A DNA stretch of 64,000 nucleotides from Agreia sp. VKM Ac-1783 (GCF_900177765.1 NZ_FXWI01000004.1:62001-126000), one strand, 5' to 3'; numbered from the stretch's first letter, positions 8,831 to 17,722 are shown. The notes: generated from the letters alone by a model not told the origin. A program made the numbers and translations.

Positions 8831-10210
8831 CTACGCCGCTCTGGCCCGCTGCGACACCCGCGTGCTCACGAGCAGAGCCAGGATGCCGACCACCAGCGAG
8901 AAGGCGAAGGTCGCCACGAAAGAAGGCTGGCTTCCGGGCTCGCCCGCCACGGAGAACGCGACCGCGCCCAACGCGAGCGCGATGGCCGAACCGCCCGAGT
9001 CGGCGATGGCGAGCGCCGACGAGTTGAAGCCCTGCTCAGCAGGGGCCGAGTAGTCGAACGTCAGCACGGTGATGCGCGGGTAGGCGAACCCCATGCCCGC
9101 TCCTCCGAGGAACCAGCCACCGATGATCACCCAGGCCGGTAGGTCGAGAGCGGTGACGAGCAGCACGACGCCGATCGCCGCGGTCGCGCCGAGTATGCCG
9201 ATGCGGATGGCGGTGCGATGAGACACCCGGTCTCCGAGCCGCCCCTGAACCAGCGACGACGATCCCCAGGCGACGCCCGAAAAGCTCAGCGCGAGTCCGG
9301 CGAGCGCCGCCGTCAGCCCGAAGCGTTCGGTGAGCACATAGGGCAGATACACCTCGGCGCTCATGAACGCCCCGGCGAGCAGACCGCGCAGCGCGATCAC
9401 ACTCGGCAGCCCACGGCGCAGACGCAGGCTGGCCGCGGGCAGAAGCGGCCGGAGGGCCACGAGCGCGACGGCCAGGCCCCCGGCGGCCAGAGCCCAGCGG
9501 GCCACGCCATCCAGATCGGCCGCGATGTTCAGGCCCAGGATGGCGACGGCCAGCAGCACGGCCCAGAGCGCACGCGCGGTGCTGCTACGGCCGTCGGGTT
9601 CGAGGCGATCGTGCGGCGCCATGCTGCGCATGGCCGGCAGCACCATCGCCATCGCCGGTAGAACGAGCACGACGACGCCGAGAAAGACCCAGCGCCACCC
9701 CAGGTACTGTCCGACAACGCCCGCGATGAACGGCCCGACTAGAGCGGGAACGACCCATGCCGCCGCGAAGGCTCCGAAGATCTTGGGCTGCAAGCGGGGC
9801 GGATAGATCTTCGCGACGATGACGTAGAGAGCGACGGTCAGTGCGCCGCCACCGAGACCCTGAACCAGGCGTCCGGCGAGAAAGAGCGGCATCGTCGGCG
9901 AGGTTCCCGCAATTACGAGGCCCAGGGCGAAGAGCGCGACGGATGCGTAGAGCGCCTTCACCGGCCCGCGGCGATCTGACCAGTCCCCGGCCAGCACCAT
10001 GCCGATCACGCCCGACGCCAGCGGGCCAGCGAAGGCGAGGGCGTAGAGGGCCAGCCCATCCAGATCGCGCGCGATCGCGGGCATGATCGTGGTGACAGCG
10101 AGCTGCTCGAAGGCGGCGATCACGATGAGCGCGCACGCGCCGATGCTCACCAGGCGATACGGCTTGTCGAGAATGCCCTGGGGGCGCGCGGCGGCCTCCG
10201 GCCTAGTCAA
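8831..10210 (-). CDS. MFS transporter, 14-TM-like drug/metabolite exporter
   Basis: A proton-coupled inner-membrane carrier, probably an exporter. Motif A is present as GDWSDRRGPVKALY after TM2 and motif C-like GxxxGPxxAG as VGPFIAGVVGQ in TM5; 12-14 hydrophobic segments are visible along 459 residues. It starts 8 nt inside the end of the upstream D,D-carboxypeptidase, so the two are translationally coupled. The downstream end is 134 bp from the lipoprotein gene. Substrate cannot be predicted. Confidence 0.88.
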   Translation of the reverse strand: MTRPEAAARPQGILDKPYRLVSIGACALIVIAAFEQLAVTTIMPAIARDLDGLALYALAFAGPLASGVIGMVLAGDWSDRRGPVKALYASVALFALGLVIAGTSPTMPLFLAGRLVQGLGGGALTVALYVIVAKIYPPRLQPKIFGAFAAAWVVPALVGPFIAGVVGQYLGWRWVFLGVVVLVLPAMAMVLPAMRSMAPHDRLEPDGRSSTARALWAVLLAVAILGLNIAADLDGVARWALAAGGLAVALVALRPLLPAASLRLRRGLPSVIALRGLLAGAFMSAEVYLPYVLTERFGLTAALAGLALSFSGVAWGSSSLVQGRLGDRVSHRTAIRIGILGATAAIGVVLLVTALDLPAWVIIGGWFLGGAGMGFAYPRITVLTFDYSAPAEQGFNSSALAIADSGGSAIALALGAVAFSVAGEPGSQPSFVATFAFSLVVGILALLVSTRVSQRARAA

Positions 10211-11210
10211 GGTAGCCGGGAGCAGCGGGCAGGCCGAAGAACTCTTCGAGGGTGGTGACGCCCTCGTTGTGCATCTCGTTCGAGAGGTCGACTCCGATGT
10301 AGCGGAAGTGCCACGGCTCGTACTCGTAGCCGGTCACGGCCGTCTTGTCGGCCGGATAGCTCAGCAGGAAGCCGAACCGGTAGGCGTTGGCGGCGAGCCA
10401 CTGCCCCGCTGTCGTGTCGCCGAAGCACGGACCGTCGAGCGAGCATCCGCTGCCCGTCGCGAGAAGGTCGATGGCCATTCCGGTCTGGTGTTCGCTGAAA
10501 CCGGGGCGTGCGCTCGTGAGGTCTGCGCCGGCGGTGCCGAGCTGGTTCACGTATCGGTTGTACGCGTTGACCTGGATGCCGTAGGAGCGATATCCGCTCT
10601 GAGCCACGAGTTGCTGTCCGGTCTCGGCGGCCGCCGCGTCGACCATCGTTGCGAGCGCATCGGCCGCCTCTTGACGCAGAGGGAATCCGTTGGGATTCGG
10701 AATGTCGGATCGCAGCGGGACGAGGTCCGGTGGCTCGTAGTTCGCCGCGTCGGGGATCGGGCGTGTCTTGTTGACGACGAACCAGATACTCGTGGGGTCG
10801 TCGATCGAGCGCGCCGCCTTATTGAAGCCAGCGGGCGCCGCGGGCGCGGGTTCTGCGGGAGCGGCGAGCGGCACCGCTGTCTGGATGGGCGCGGGGATCG
10901 TGATCTGCGCCGGAGCCGAGGCATCGTTCGGCAACGAATCGGCGGTCACGGATGCCGCGGGCGCGGTGCGCTGTGCCGTCGCGCTCCACAGGGCCGTTTC
11001 GCCGACGATGACGAGCAGGATGGCAGCCAGACCGGCGGTGAGCACGCGGACTTTCGACCGACGAGAGGGTTCACGAAGGAAGACGTCGCGGCGAGACAGC
11101 TCGCGGCGGGTCGATTCGCTCCGTCGAGGAGCTTCACTCCGTCGAGGAGCTTCGCGGCGACGAGCGGGTTCGCGGCTACGCAGTTCGCGGCGCGGTCTCA
11201 ACTCAGTCAC
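10203..11210 (-). CDS. M15 family D-alanyl-D-alanine carboxypeptidase (VanY-like), membrane-anchored
   Basis: Zinc peptidase that trims D-Ala from peptidoglycan stem peptides outside the membrane. A very basic cytoplasmic head (residues 1-53) contains short repeats of the type RRSEAP, encoded by direct DNA repeats at about 11115-11165. A membrane segment lies at 54-72 and an Ala/Pro-rich linker follows. The peptidase domain shows SGYRSYGIQ, the zinc motif SEHQTGMAIDL and the EPWHFRYIG motif with the third ligand. GTG start at 11210; TATTGT (11217-11222) ends 6 nt upstream, so probably leaderless. The stop overlaps the MFS gene start. Confidence 0.92.
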   Translation of the reverse strand: MTELRPRRELRSREPARRREAPRRSEAPRRSESTRRELSRRDVFLREPSRRSKVRVLTAGLAAILLVIVGETALWSATAQRTAPAASVTADSLPNDASAPAQITIPAPIQTAVPLAAPAEPAPAAPAGFNKAARSIDDPTSIWFVVNKTRPIPDAANYEPPDLVPLRSDIPNPNGFPLRQEAADALATMVDAAAAETGQQLVAQSGYRSYGIQVNAYNRYVNQLGTAGADLTSARPGFSEHQTGMAIDLLATGSGCSLDGPCFGDTTAGQWLAANAYRFGFLLSYPADKTAVTGYEYEPWHFRYIGVDLSNEMHNEGVTTLEEFFGLPAAPGYLD

Positions 11211-11216
11211 CGTCCC

Positions 11217-11222
11217 ACAATA
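11217..11222 (-). promoter_or_regulatory. -10 box of leaderless carboxypeptidase-MFS promoter
   Basis: TATTGT on the minus strand, 6 nt before the GTG at 11210, with no ribosome binding site between. It would drive the two-gene carboxypeptidase-exporter transcript. Confidence 0.5.
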
Positions 11223-11363
11223 CGGGCGCGATCCGTTCTTTTCTTGGAGGTCGCACCGTCGAGCAGTTGAGAAGCCCTTTCACTCGGTGTAACTTTGCAC
11301 TCTGCGCAATTTTTCTGTCGTGCGATTTTTCCCCGTTTACCCTCTCTCCCCGTCAGGAATCTC

Positions 11364-13226
11364 ATGACCTCAGCATCGCGCGCTCCTCGGAGCTCGAAGA
11401 AGTCCAGCGCCGATCGCGCTCGGGCAGCCGCCGAATCCGGAGGCCAGCTGTCTCCGCGGCAGATCCAATTCATCATCTTCGGCCTCATGGCCGGCATGTT
11501 CCTCGCCGCGCTCGACCAGTCCATCGTGGGCACGTCGATGCGCACCATCGGCGACGATCTGAAGGGCCAGGACCAGCAGGCGTGGGTCACCACGGCCTAC
11601 CTCGTGGTGTCGACCATCGCCACGCCGATCTACGGCAAGCTCAGCGACATCTTCGGTCGCCGCCCGCTCTACATCATCGCCATCTCGATCTTCATCCTCG
11701 GCTCGCTCCTCGCTGGCATCTCCACGTCGATGATCGAGCTCGCCGGCTTCCGCGCCATCCAGGGCCTGGGCGCCGGTGGACTGATGTCGTTGGCACTCAC
11801 GGTGATGGGCGACATCCTCGCTCCCCGCGAGCGGGCCAAGTATCAGGGCTACTTCCTCGCCGTCTTCGGTGTCTCGAGCGTGCTCGGCCCGCTGCTGGGC
11901 GGCCTGATCTCGGGCACCCCCGAGATCTTCTTCATCACCGGATGGCGTTGGATCTTCCTCCTCAACCTGCCCGTGGCCGCGATCGCGATGATCCTCGTGG
12001 TCAGCTTCCTGCACATTCCGCACACCCGCCGCGACGCGCGCATCGACTGGTGGGGTGCCGCGTTCATCGTCATGGGCATCGCGCCCCTGCTCCTCGTCGC
12101 CGAGAACGGCCGCGACTGGGGCTGGGGCTCGGCGGGCGCACTCGCCTGCTACGTCATCGGCGTCGTCGGCATCGTCGCGTTCATCCTCACCGAGCGCCGC
12201 ATGGGCAGCAACGCCCTCATCCCGCTCTCGCTGTTCTCGTCATCGACGTTCTCGATGGCGAGCATCATCGGAACTCTCGTGGGCTTCGGAATGTTCGGCG
12301 GCATGCTGACCATCCCCCTCTACCTGCAGATCGTCAACGGGGCCACCCCCACCGAGTCGGGCCTGCTGATGATCCCGATGGTCGTCGGCCTGATGATCGC
12401 GTCGATCGTGTCGGGACAGATCATCGCTCGAACGGGCAAGTACAAGGTCTTCCCGATCGTCGGAACCTTCCTGATGTCGGCGGCCTTCTTCTACCTCACG
12501 TTCGCCACCGCGACCAGCGGCGTCGTCTACATCATGGGTGGAATGCTGATGCTGGGTCTGGGACTCGGCCAGCTCATGCAGACGCTCACGATCGCGACGC
12601 AGAACTCGGTCGGGCCTCGTGACATCGGAGTGGCCACGAGCGCCGCGACCTTCTTCCGCCAGATCGGTGGAACGCTCGGTACGGCCGTCATCTTCTCCGT
12701 CGTGTTCTCGCGCGCTCCCAGCGCCATTCAAGACGCGTTCAAGACGCCGGATGTCGTGGCCGGCATCGCAGCGGCAGGTCAAGACCCGAAGGTGCTCACC
12801 AACCCGGCCAACGTCGACATCCTGACGCAGATGCAGCTCGCGCAGTCCGGACAGCCGAACACCCTGGGCAGTGCGCTCAACGGCGACACCTCGTTCCTGA
12901 ACCTCATCGATCCGCGCCTGGCCCGGCCGTTCCTCGAGGGCTTCTCGACCGCCATGGTCACGGGCTTCTGGATCAGCCTCAGCGTGGTGCTCGTCGCCTT
13001 CCTCCTCAGCTGGTTCCTCAAGGCCACTCCGCTGCGGCAGAAGTCGGCTCTGCAGGAGGCCAACGACGACGCCCAGGCTGCTGCCGCCGCGAAGGCCGAT
13101 GGCGCGAGCCCCGAGTCCGAGGGCGAACTCCAACTGCAGCTTGGATCGACGCGTGCGGCAGAGACCTTCGGAGCGCTCGTCGAACCAGCGACCGGCAGCG
13201 TTCCGGCGCAGAAGCCCAAGGCCTAG
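11364..13226 (+). CDS. DHA2 (EmrB/QacA) family multidrug exporter with long C-terminal tail
   Basis: A drug:proton antiporter of 14 membrane segments. Motif D1 is in FLAALDQSIVGTSMRTI of TM1, motif A is GKLSDIFGRRPLYI, and motif C-like VLGPLLGGLISG is in TM5. A large extracytoplasmic loop lies before the last TM (about residues 455-530), and an Ala-rich cytoplasmic tail of about 55 residues ends the protein. The ATG at 11364 follows AGGA at 5 nt spacing; the frame is open upstream but reads low-complexity sequence. 620 residues. Substrate unknown. Confidence 0.9.
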   Translation: MTSASRAPRSSKKSSADRARAAAESGGQLSPRQIQFIIFGLMAGMFLAALDQSIVGTSMRTIGDDLKGQDQQAWVTTAYLVVSTIATPIYGKLSDIFGRRPLYIIAISIFILGSLLAGISTSMIELAGFRAIQGLGAGGLMSLALTVMGDILAPRERAKYQGYFLAVFGVSSVLGPLLGGLISGTPEIFFITGWRWIFLLNLPVAAIAMILVVSFLHIPHTRRDARIDWWGAAFIVMGIAPLLLVAENGRDWGWGSAGALACYVIGVVGIVAFILTERRMGSNALIPLSLFSSSTFSMASIIGTLVGFGMFGGMLTIPLYLQIVNGATPTESGLLMIPMVVGLMIASIVSGQIIARTGKYKVFPIVGTFLMSAAFFYLTFATATSGVVYIMGGMLMLGLGLGQLMQTLTIATQNSVGPRDIGVATSAATFFRQIGGTLGTAVIFSVVFSRAPSAIQDAFKTPDVVAGIAAAGQDPKVLTNPANVDILTQMQLAQSGQPNTLGSALNGDTSFLNLIDPRLARPFLEGFSTAMVTGFWISLSVVLVAFLLSWFLKATPLRQKSALQEANDDAQAAAAAKADGASPESEGELQLQLGSTRAAETFGALVEPATGSVPAQKPKA

Positions 13227-13234
13227 GCTCGCCG

Positions 13235-13269
13235 ACCGCTCCGGCAGGTTTGACACCTGTCGGAGTGGT
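13235..13269 (+). terminator. Hairpin after DHA2 exporter, overlapping GH1 promoter
   Basis: Arms of 15 nt (ACCGCTCCGGCAGGT and ACCTGTCGGAGTGGT) pair at 13 of 15 positions around TTGAC. It begins 8 nt after the exporter stop codon. There is no U tract, as is common in high-GC actinobacteria. The loop and right arm include the TTGACA -35 box of the GH1 promoter, so it could also be a regulatory site. Confidence 0.55.
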
Positions 13270-13279
13270 CGCCTAGCGT
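13250..13279 (+). promoter_or_regulatory. Promoter of the GH1 beta-glucosidase gene
   Basis: TTGACA at 13250-13255 and TAGCGT at 13274-13279 with an 18-nt spacer. The predicted transcription start is about 7 nt further on, at or just before an ATG at 13287. Confidence 0.65.
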
Positions 13280-13290
13280 GGTGAGAATGC

Positions 13291-13308
13291 CGAGAGAGCG
13301 CTCTCTCG
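13291..13308 (+). promoter_or_regulatory. Palindromic operator, LacI type
   Basis: CGAGAGAGCGCTCTCTCG is a perfect 18-bp palindrome with the central CG step usual in LacI-family operators. Its core resembles the GAGCGCTC core of actinobacterial CelR-type sites. It lies just downstream of the predicted transcription start and before the GH1 coding start, a position suited to repression. The LacI gene at 15908 is a candidate regulator but this is not shown. Confidence 0.65.
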
Positions 13309-13334
13309 CCGCAATTGAGGAGCCCGTCACCACT

Positions 13335-14762
13335 ATGTCGCTCGACACACCCACATTCACGTCTTTCCCTCCAGGCTTCATCTGGGGCTCCGCCACGGCC
13401 GCCGCGCAGATCGAAGGGGCAGCCCACGAGGGCGGCAAAGATGACTCGGTGTGGGACGCGTTCGCTCGCGTGCCCAACGCGATCATCAACGGCGACACCC
13501 CCGAGGTCGCGGTCGACCACTACCACCGCTTCGCAGGCGATGTGGCGATCATGAAAGAGCTGGGCCTCGACTCCTACCGGTTCTCGACGAGCTGGTCGCG
13601 CATCAAGCCGGGCGACCGCGAATTCAACCGCACCGGGCTCGACTTCTACTCGCGCCTGGTCGACGACCTGCTCGAGGCCGGCATCCTGCCGTGGCTCACG
13701 CTGTATCACTGGGACCTGCCTCAGGTGGTCGAGGAACTCGGTGGATGGGCCAACCGCGACACCGCCTTCCGCTTCCGTGACTACGCCGAGGGCGTCTACG
13801 CGGTCCTCGGCGATCGCGTCGAGCACTGGACCACGTTCAACGAACCGTTCTGCTCGGCGCTGCTCGGCTACGGAGCCGGCGTGCACGCGCCGGGTCGCCG
13901 CGAGCCCCTCGCCGCGATCCAGGCCGTGCATCACCATCACCTCGCGCACGGTCTCGCCGTGAACCGCCTGCGCGAGCTCGGCGCGCAGAACCTGGGCGTC
14001 ACGTACAACCTGACCAACGCGATCCCAGCCGATGCCGCGGACCCCGTCGACCTCGACGCCGCGCGCCGCCTCGACGGCATGATGAACCGCATCTTCCTCG
14101 ACCCCGTGCTGCGTGGTGCCTACCCCGTCGATGTGGCCGACGATCTGGCGGCCGTCGGCATCCAGCTGTCTGAGATCGTGCACGACGGCGACCTCGAGAT
14201 CATCTCGGCGCCCATCGACTTCCTCGGCATCAATCACTATCACGACGATGTCGTGAGCGGACATCCGCTGGAGGCCGGCACCATCGACCCCCACCTCGTC
14301 GAGAACGGGCGGCCGCTGTCGTCGCCGTTCGTCGGCAGCGAGTTCCTGACCTTCCCGAGCCGCGGCCTGCCGCGCACCGCCATGGACTGGGAGGTGAACC
14401 CCGACGGTCTGCGGCACCTGCTGGTGCGCCTCGGTCACGAGTACCCGAACCTGCCGCCGCTGTACATGACCGAGAACGGCGCGGCCTACGACGACGTCGT
14501 GTCGCCCGACGGCGCCGTGCACGACCCCGAGAGGGCAGCCTTCATCCTGGCTCACGTGGCCGCCGTCGCCGAGGCGATCGCCGAAGGTGCGGATGTCCGT
14601 GGCTACTTCGTGTGGTCACTGCTCGACAACTTCGAGTGGGCCTGGGGCTACGACAAGCGCTTCGGCATCGTGCGCGTCGACTACGACTCGCAGGAGCGCA
14701 CGATCAAGGACTCGGGGCGCGCGTTCGCTGCCGTATTCGCTGGGCGGCCCGCGGCGGAGTAG
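13335..14762 (+). CDS. GH1 family beta-glucosidase
   Basis: Retaining glycosidase releasing terminal beta-glucosyl residues, probably cytosolic since no signal peptide is seen. The N-terminal signature FIWGSATAAAQIEG starts at residue 15. The acid/base Glu is in TFNEP (about E170), the nucleophile in MTENG (about E380), and the glycone-binding DNFEW is at about 431-435. The ATG at 13335 is preceded by GAGGAG at 12 nt and gives 475 residues. A leaderless ATG at 13287 is an alternative but would place the operator palindrome inside the coding region. Likely controlled through the adjacent palindrome. Confidence 0.95.
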   Translation: MSLDTPTFTSFPPGFIWGSATAAAQIEGAAHEGGKDDSVWDAFARVPNAIINGDTPEVAVDHYHRFAGDVAIMKELGLDSYRFSTSWSRIKPGDREFNRTGLDFYSRLVDDLLEAGILPWLTLYHWDLPQVVEELGGWANRDTAFRFRDYAEGVYAVLGDRVEHWTTFNEPFCSALLGYGAGVHAPGRREPLAAIQAVHHHHLAHGLAVNRLRELGAQNLGVTYNLTNAIPADAADPVDLDAARRLDGMMNRIFLDPVLRGAYPVDVADDLAAVGIQLSEIVHDGDLEIISAPIDFLGINHYHDDVVSGHPLEAGTIDPHLVENGRPLSSPFVGSEFLTFPSRGLPRTAMDWEVNPDGLRHLLVRLGHEYPNLPPLYMTENGAAYDDVVSPDGAVHDPERAAFILAHVAAVAEAIAEGADVRGYFVWSLLDNFEWAWGYDKRFGIVRVDYDSQERTIKDSGRAFAAVFAGRPAAE

Positions 14763-14773
14763 CTGGGCGAGCA

Positions 14774-15178
14774 TCAGTTGCAGTCGCCGCTGCCGCTGTA
14801 ACACGGCTTGTAGTACGGCGACAGAGGCTCGCTCGTCGGTTCCGGAGGGAACCATCTGCCCGCCGGCACCGAGAACACCGCCGAACCGCCCAGGGCCACA
14901 ACCACCAGGATGCCGCTCAGTACGACTAGCCACACTGATCTTCGAGTTATCGAGATCACCAGAGCGGCAATCACGCTGCCGACGCACAGTATCGCCGTTA
15001 GGTCGTGTCTCGCGATGTCTGATGTCGACGGGACGACGGGCTGACTCCCCAGGTTGAAATAGACATCGAAGACTTGCCAGAGCAGCGCGAGGCCCGAACA
15101 ACTACCGAGCGCCCATAACCCGAAGACCCAGCCGCGACCAACTCGGGGTGATGACATGTCCGCCGCCCTGTCTGCCAT
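14774..15178 (-). CDS. Small membrane protein of unknown function
   Basis: 134 residues with three or four hydrophobic stretches: WVFGLWALGSCSGLALLW, LTAILCVGSVIAALVIS and VWLVVLSGILVVVALGG. The C-terminus after the last segment is Pro/Ser-rich and ends with two cysteines (KPCYSGSGDCN), possibly a disulphide pair outside the cell. No family is recognised. It is convergent with the GH1 gene (11 nt between stops) and 105 bp from the VOC gene. Codon use and hydrophobic pattern support a real gene. Confidence 0.65.
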   Translation of the reverse strand: MADRAADMSSPRVGRGWVFGLWALGSCSGLALLWQVFDVYFNLGSQPVVPSTSDIARHDLTAILCVGSVIAALVISITRRSVWLVVLSGILVVVALGGSAVFSVPAGRWFPPEPTSEPLSPYYKPCYSGSGDCN

Positions 15179-15283
15179 GAGGTGATGGTGACACGGCGGC
15201 CCCGCTCACGACACGTCGGCATTTGCGCCGACCGGCGCCAAACCGCAACTATGCCCCCGCTCTGCGCATCCGGTTGCCCGAAG

Positions 15284-15742
15284 TCAGTCGCCGGTCGTGA
15301 ACTCGGGGCTGGCCTCCCGCGATTTCAGCGACTCGAGCTCGTGGAATACGGTCAACTGCAGGCCCGCAGGAGCCTCTAGACGCGAGTTGACCGAGCGCCA
15401 CGGAGTCTTGCGCGGCTCGGCGAGCAGCTCGGCCCCCGCGTCGACGAGATCGTTGGTCACGGATGGCGAGTCGTCGACCTCGAAGGCGATCCGGATGCGC
15501 GCGCTCGGCTTTCCCTCGGCCTCGACCCGGTCGATCATGCGCACCTGGGCGGGGTTGGCGATCTCGAGGGTCGCGAGCCCGGCGTTGAGGATCATCACCT
15601 TGGCGTCACCCTCACCCTCGTAGGCGGCCTGCTCCGTAAGTCCGAGCGCATCGCGGTAGAAGGCGACGGCCGCGTCGTAATCATCAGCCTCGACCACGAG
15701 TCGGAGCTGGCGAACAGAGGTGGGCGGAATCGATTCGGTCAT
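15284..15742 (-). CDS. VOC (glyoxalase/bleomycin resistance) family protein
   Basis: 152-residue metal-dependent vicinal oxygen chelate protein. It has paired beta-alpha-beta-beta-beta modules: VRQLRLVVEADDYDAAVAFYRDALGL at the N-terminus and ARIRIAFEVDDSPSVTNDLVDAGAE in the second half, ending in PAGLQLTVFHEL with the last Glu ligand. Reaction cannot be assigned; candidates include lactoylglutathione-lyase-like or resistance functions. TACGCT ends 6 nt before the ATG, a leaderless pattern. Isolated gene. Confidence 0.88.
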   Translation of the reverse strand: MTESIPPTSVRQLRLVVEADDYDAAVAFYRDALGLTEQAAYEGEGDAKVMILNAGLATLEIANPAQVRMIDRVEAEGKPSARIRIAFEVDDSPSVTNDLVDAGAELLAEPRKTPWRSVNSRLEAPAGLQLTVFHELESLKSREASPEFTTGD

Positions 15743-15782
15743 ACTCCGAGCGTAAGAGGAACCCCCGCGACGGGGAAGACCG

Positions 15783-15842
15783 CTGAGGTTCGGGATACGG
15801 CTGCATCCTGCGGCTTCTAAGCGGCCATATCCCGCACCTGAG
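15783..15842. repeat. Long imperfect palindrome between VOC gene and LacI gene
   Basis: Left arm 15783-15804 (core TTCGGGATACGG) and right arm 15821-15842 (core CCATATCCCGCA) pair at most of 22 positions around a 16-nt loop. It lies between divergent genes, so a terminator role is unlikely. It is probably another intergenic repeat or a structured regulatory site upstream of the LacI gene. Confidence 0.5.
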
Positions 15843-15878
15843 CGACGTGGCCTGTGAGGCGGCCACGACTCGCGCTCC

Positions 15879-15884
15879 TAGACT
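15879..15884 (+). promoter_or_regulatory. -10 box of the LacI gene
   Basis: TAGACT, a strong actinobacterial -10 hexamer, 29 nt upstream of the lacI-type TTG start. The -35 region is weak. Confidence 0.45.
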
Positions 15885-15907
15885 GGTGTCCACGCAGGAG
15901 AAGGGCA

Positions 15908-16948
15908 TTGTCAATGTCGATCGACACCCCCGAGCAGACGATTCCGCAGGCGCCCACGCTCGAGATGGTCGCGCACGAAGCCGGCGTCTCGCGGGCCACC
16001 GTATCGCGCGTCGTGAACGGGTCGACCGCGGTGACCCCGCAGGTGACGGCCGTCGTGAATGCCGCCATCGAGAAGCTCAACTACGTGCCCAACCGAGCGG
16101 CACGCTCGCTGGCGAGTCGGCGCACGAATGTGATCGCGCTCATCGTTCCCGAGCATACGTCGATCGTGTTCAGCGACCCCTTCTTCGCCGCCGTCATCCA
16201 GGGCGTGGCCGTGTACCTCAACGACACCGACTACACGCTCAACCTGCTCATCGCGTCGGAGACCTCGAGCGACAAGACCCGTCGCTACCTGCTCGGGGGC
16301 AACGTCGACGGCGCCCTCGTCGTGTCGCACCATTCGGGCGACCATTCGTACACGCGGCTCGGCCAGAAACTGCCGATCGTCTTCGGTGGACGCCCCCTCA
16401 CCCCCGAGCTCGACGACAGCTTCTTCGTCGACGTCGACAATGTCGCCGCCGCCCGGGCGGCGACCGAGCACCTCATCTCGCTCGGCCGCAGCCGCATCGC
16501 CACGGTCGCCGGCCCTCAAGACATGCCGCCCGGCGTCGACCGCCTGCGCGGGTGGCGCGAGGCGCTGCATGCCGCCGACCTCGCCGACGACCTCGTCGAG
16601 ATCGGCGGCTTCTCTCCCGCGTCGGGTGCGGATGCGATGGGTCGGCTGCTCGATCGCGATCCGTCGATCGATGCCGTCTTCTTCGCGAACGATCAGATGG
16701 CGGCCGGCGCGTACCCGGTGCTTCGCGAGCGGGGACTCTCGATTCCTCGAGACATCGCCGTCGCGGGCTTCGATGACGATCCCCTCGGCACCGCGCTGAG
16801 CCCGACCCTCACGAGCGTGCACCAACCATCGTCAGAGCTCGGAGCCGGCATGGCGGCGGCTCTCGTTCGCTTGATCGCCAAGGAGGAGATCGAACGGGCG
16901 ACGATCATGCCGACGAACCTCGTGGTCAGGGAGTCGACGACGCTCTAA
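15908..16948 (+). CDS. LacI family transcriptional regulator
   Basis: N-terminal helix-turn-helix: TLEMVAHEAGVSRATVSRVVNG, then the hinge helix NRAARSLASRRTNVIALI. The periplasmic-binding-like sensor domain follows with FFANDQMAAGAYPVLRERG and VAGFDDDPLGTALSPTLTSVHQP, typical of sugar-responsive LacI proteins. TTG at 15908 is chosen because AGGAG lies 7 nt upstream; ATG at 15914 is the alternative. It may control the GH1 gene at 13335, whose promoter carries a LacI-type palindrome, but two unrelated genes lie between. Its stop overlaps the convergent TetR gene by 4 nt. Confidence 0.92.
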   Translation: MSMSIDTPEQTIPQAPTLEMVAHEAGVSRATVSRVVNGSTAVTPQVTAVVNAAIEKLNYVPNRAARSLASRRTNVIALIVPEHTSIVFSDPFFAAVIQGVAVYLNDTDYTLNLLIASETSSDKTRRYLLGGNVDGALVVSHHSGDHSYTRLGQKLPIVFGGRPLTPELDDSFFVDVDNVAAARAATEHLISLGRSRIATVAGPQDMPPGVDRLRGWREALHAADLADDLVEIGGFSPASGADAMGRLLDRDPSIDAVFFANDQMAAGAYPVLRERGLSIPRDIAVAGFDDDPLGTALSPTLTSVHQPSSELGAGMAAALVRLIAKEEIERATIMPTNLVVRESTTL

Positions 16949-17586
16949 CGCGCCGGTGCCGGCCGCAGGCCGACCGCGGGGAGGATGACTCCGTCGATGA
17001 CCGTGATCAGAAACTCCCGGTCGACCGGCTTGCGCTGGATGAGCGAGTGGTAGGCCACCATCGACGGAGAGATCAGCGAGACGAGCTGGATGTCGACGTC
17101 CGCGGAGATCTCACCACGCTCGACAGCGCGGTTGAGCAGCATGCGGTTGATGCGGGCACGCGGTTCGACGATGGCCTCGTTGGCCGCTTCGGCGAGATCG
17201 GGAGCAGACGAGAGCATCGACGCGAGGCCCGCCATCACTTTGAGTTTGCGCTCGGCGTCATCGATCGTGGGCGGGCGGATCATGGCGACCAGGTCGCCGC
17301 GCAGCGTTCCGGTGTCGGGGATCGGCATGGAGTCGAGGTCGGTTTTCTTGAGACACGCGACCGCGTCGAGCACCAGCTCGTTCTTCGAGGCCCAGCGCCG
17401 GTAGACCGTGGCCTTGCCCGCGCCGGCTCTGGCCGCAACCATGTCGATGGTCATGCCATCAAAGCCGGTCTCGGCGAGAACGTCCACCGCGGCATCCAGG
17501 ATCTGCTGATCTTTCGCAGGATCGCGTCGCCGGCCGAGCTTGGGGGCGTCGTCCGCCGCCTTCTGATCACTGTCGAGCTGCGTCAT
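16945..17586 (-). CDS. TetR/AcrR family regulator, probable repressor of adjacent exporter
   Basis: 213 residues. The DNA-binding domain is at about 24-70: ILDAAVDVLAETGFDGMTIDMVAARAGAGKATVYRRW. The C-terminal half is an all-helical ligand-binding domain of the TetR_C_11-like type (ISADVDIQLVSLISPSMVAYHSLIQ). It is divergent from the DHA2 exporter at 17723 with a palindrome between them, the classic layout of a TetR repressor and its efflux target. Inducer unknown. Confidence 0.92.
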   Translation of the reverse strand: MTQLDSDQKAADDAPKLGRRRDPAKDQQILDAAVDVLAETGFDGMTIDMVAARAGAGKATVYRRWASKNELVLDAVACLKKTDLDSMPIPDTGTLRGDLVAMIRPPTIDDAERKLKVMAGLASMLSSAPDLAEAANEAIVEPRARINRMLLNRAVERGEISADVDIQLVSLISPSMVAYHSLIQRKPVDREFLITVIDGVILPAVGLRPAPAR

Positions 17587-17689
17587 TGCGGCCGTCTCTT
17601 TCTGTCATCTAGCAAGCGCTTCGCCTCTACCCTATCAATTCGGGAACCGTCGAGATCCGAAACTGAACAAATTCGAAACTGTATCTATC

Positions 17690-17707
17690 CGGAACTGCAG
17701 AGTTCCG
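17690..17707. promoter_or_regulatory. Probable TetR operator
   Basis: CGGAACTGCAGAGTTCCG has 7-bp inverted arms around a 4-bp centre. It lies in the TetR/exporter divergent region, directly before a TATATG box that could be the exporter -10. Binding by the adjacent TetR would occlude the promoter. Confidence 0.6.
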
Positions 17708-17722
17708 TATATGCTCCTTCGT

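Noticed and set aside
11115-11165. Short direct DNA repeats as a possible CRISPR or regulatory array
   Set aside because: They encode the basic RRSEAP repeats of the carboxypeptidase N-terminus, are in frame, and lack spacers.
12240-14555. 771-codon minus-strand open frame
   Set aside because: Antisense to the DHA2 exporter and GH1 gene, which have all expected motifs. No domain is recognisable in the antisense product.
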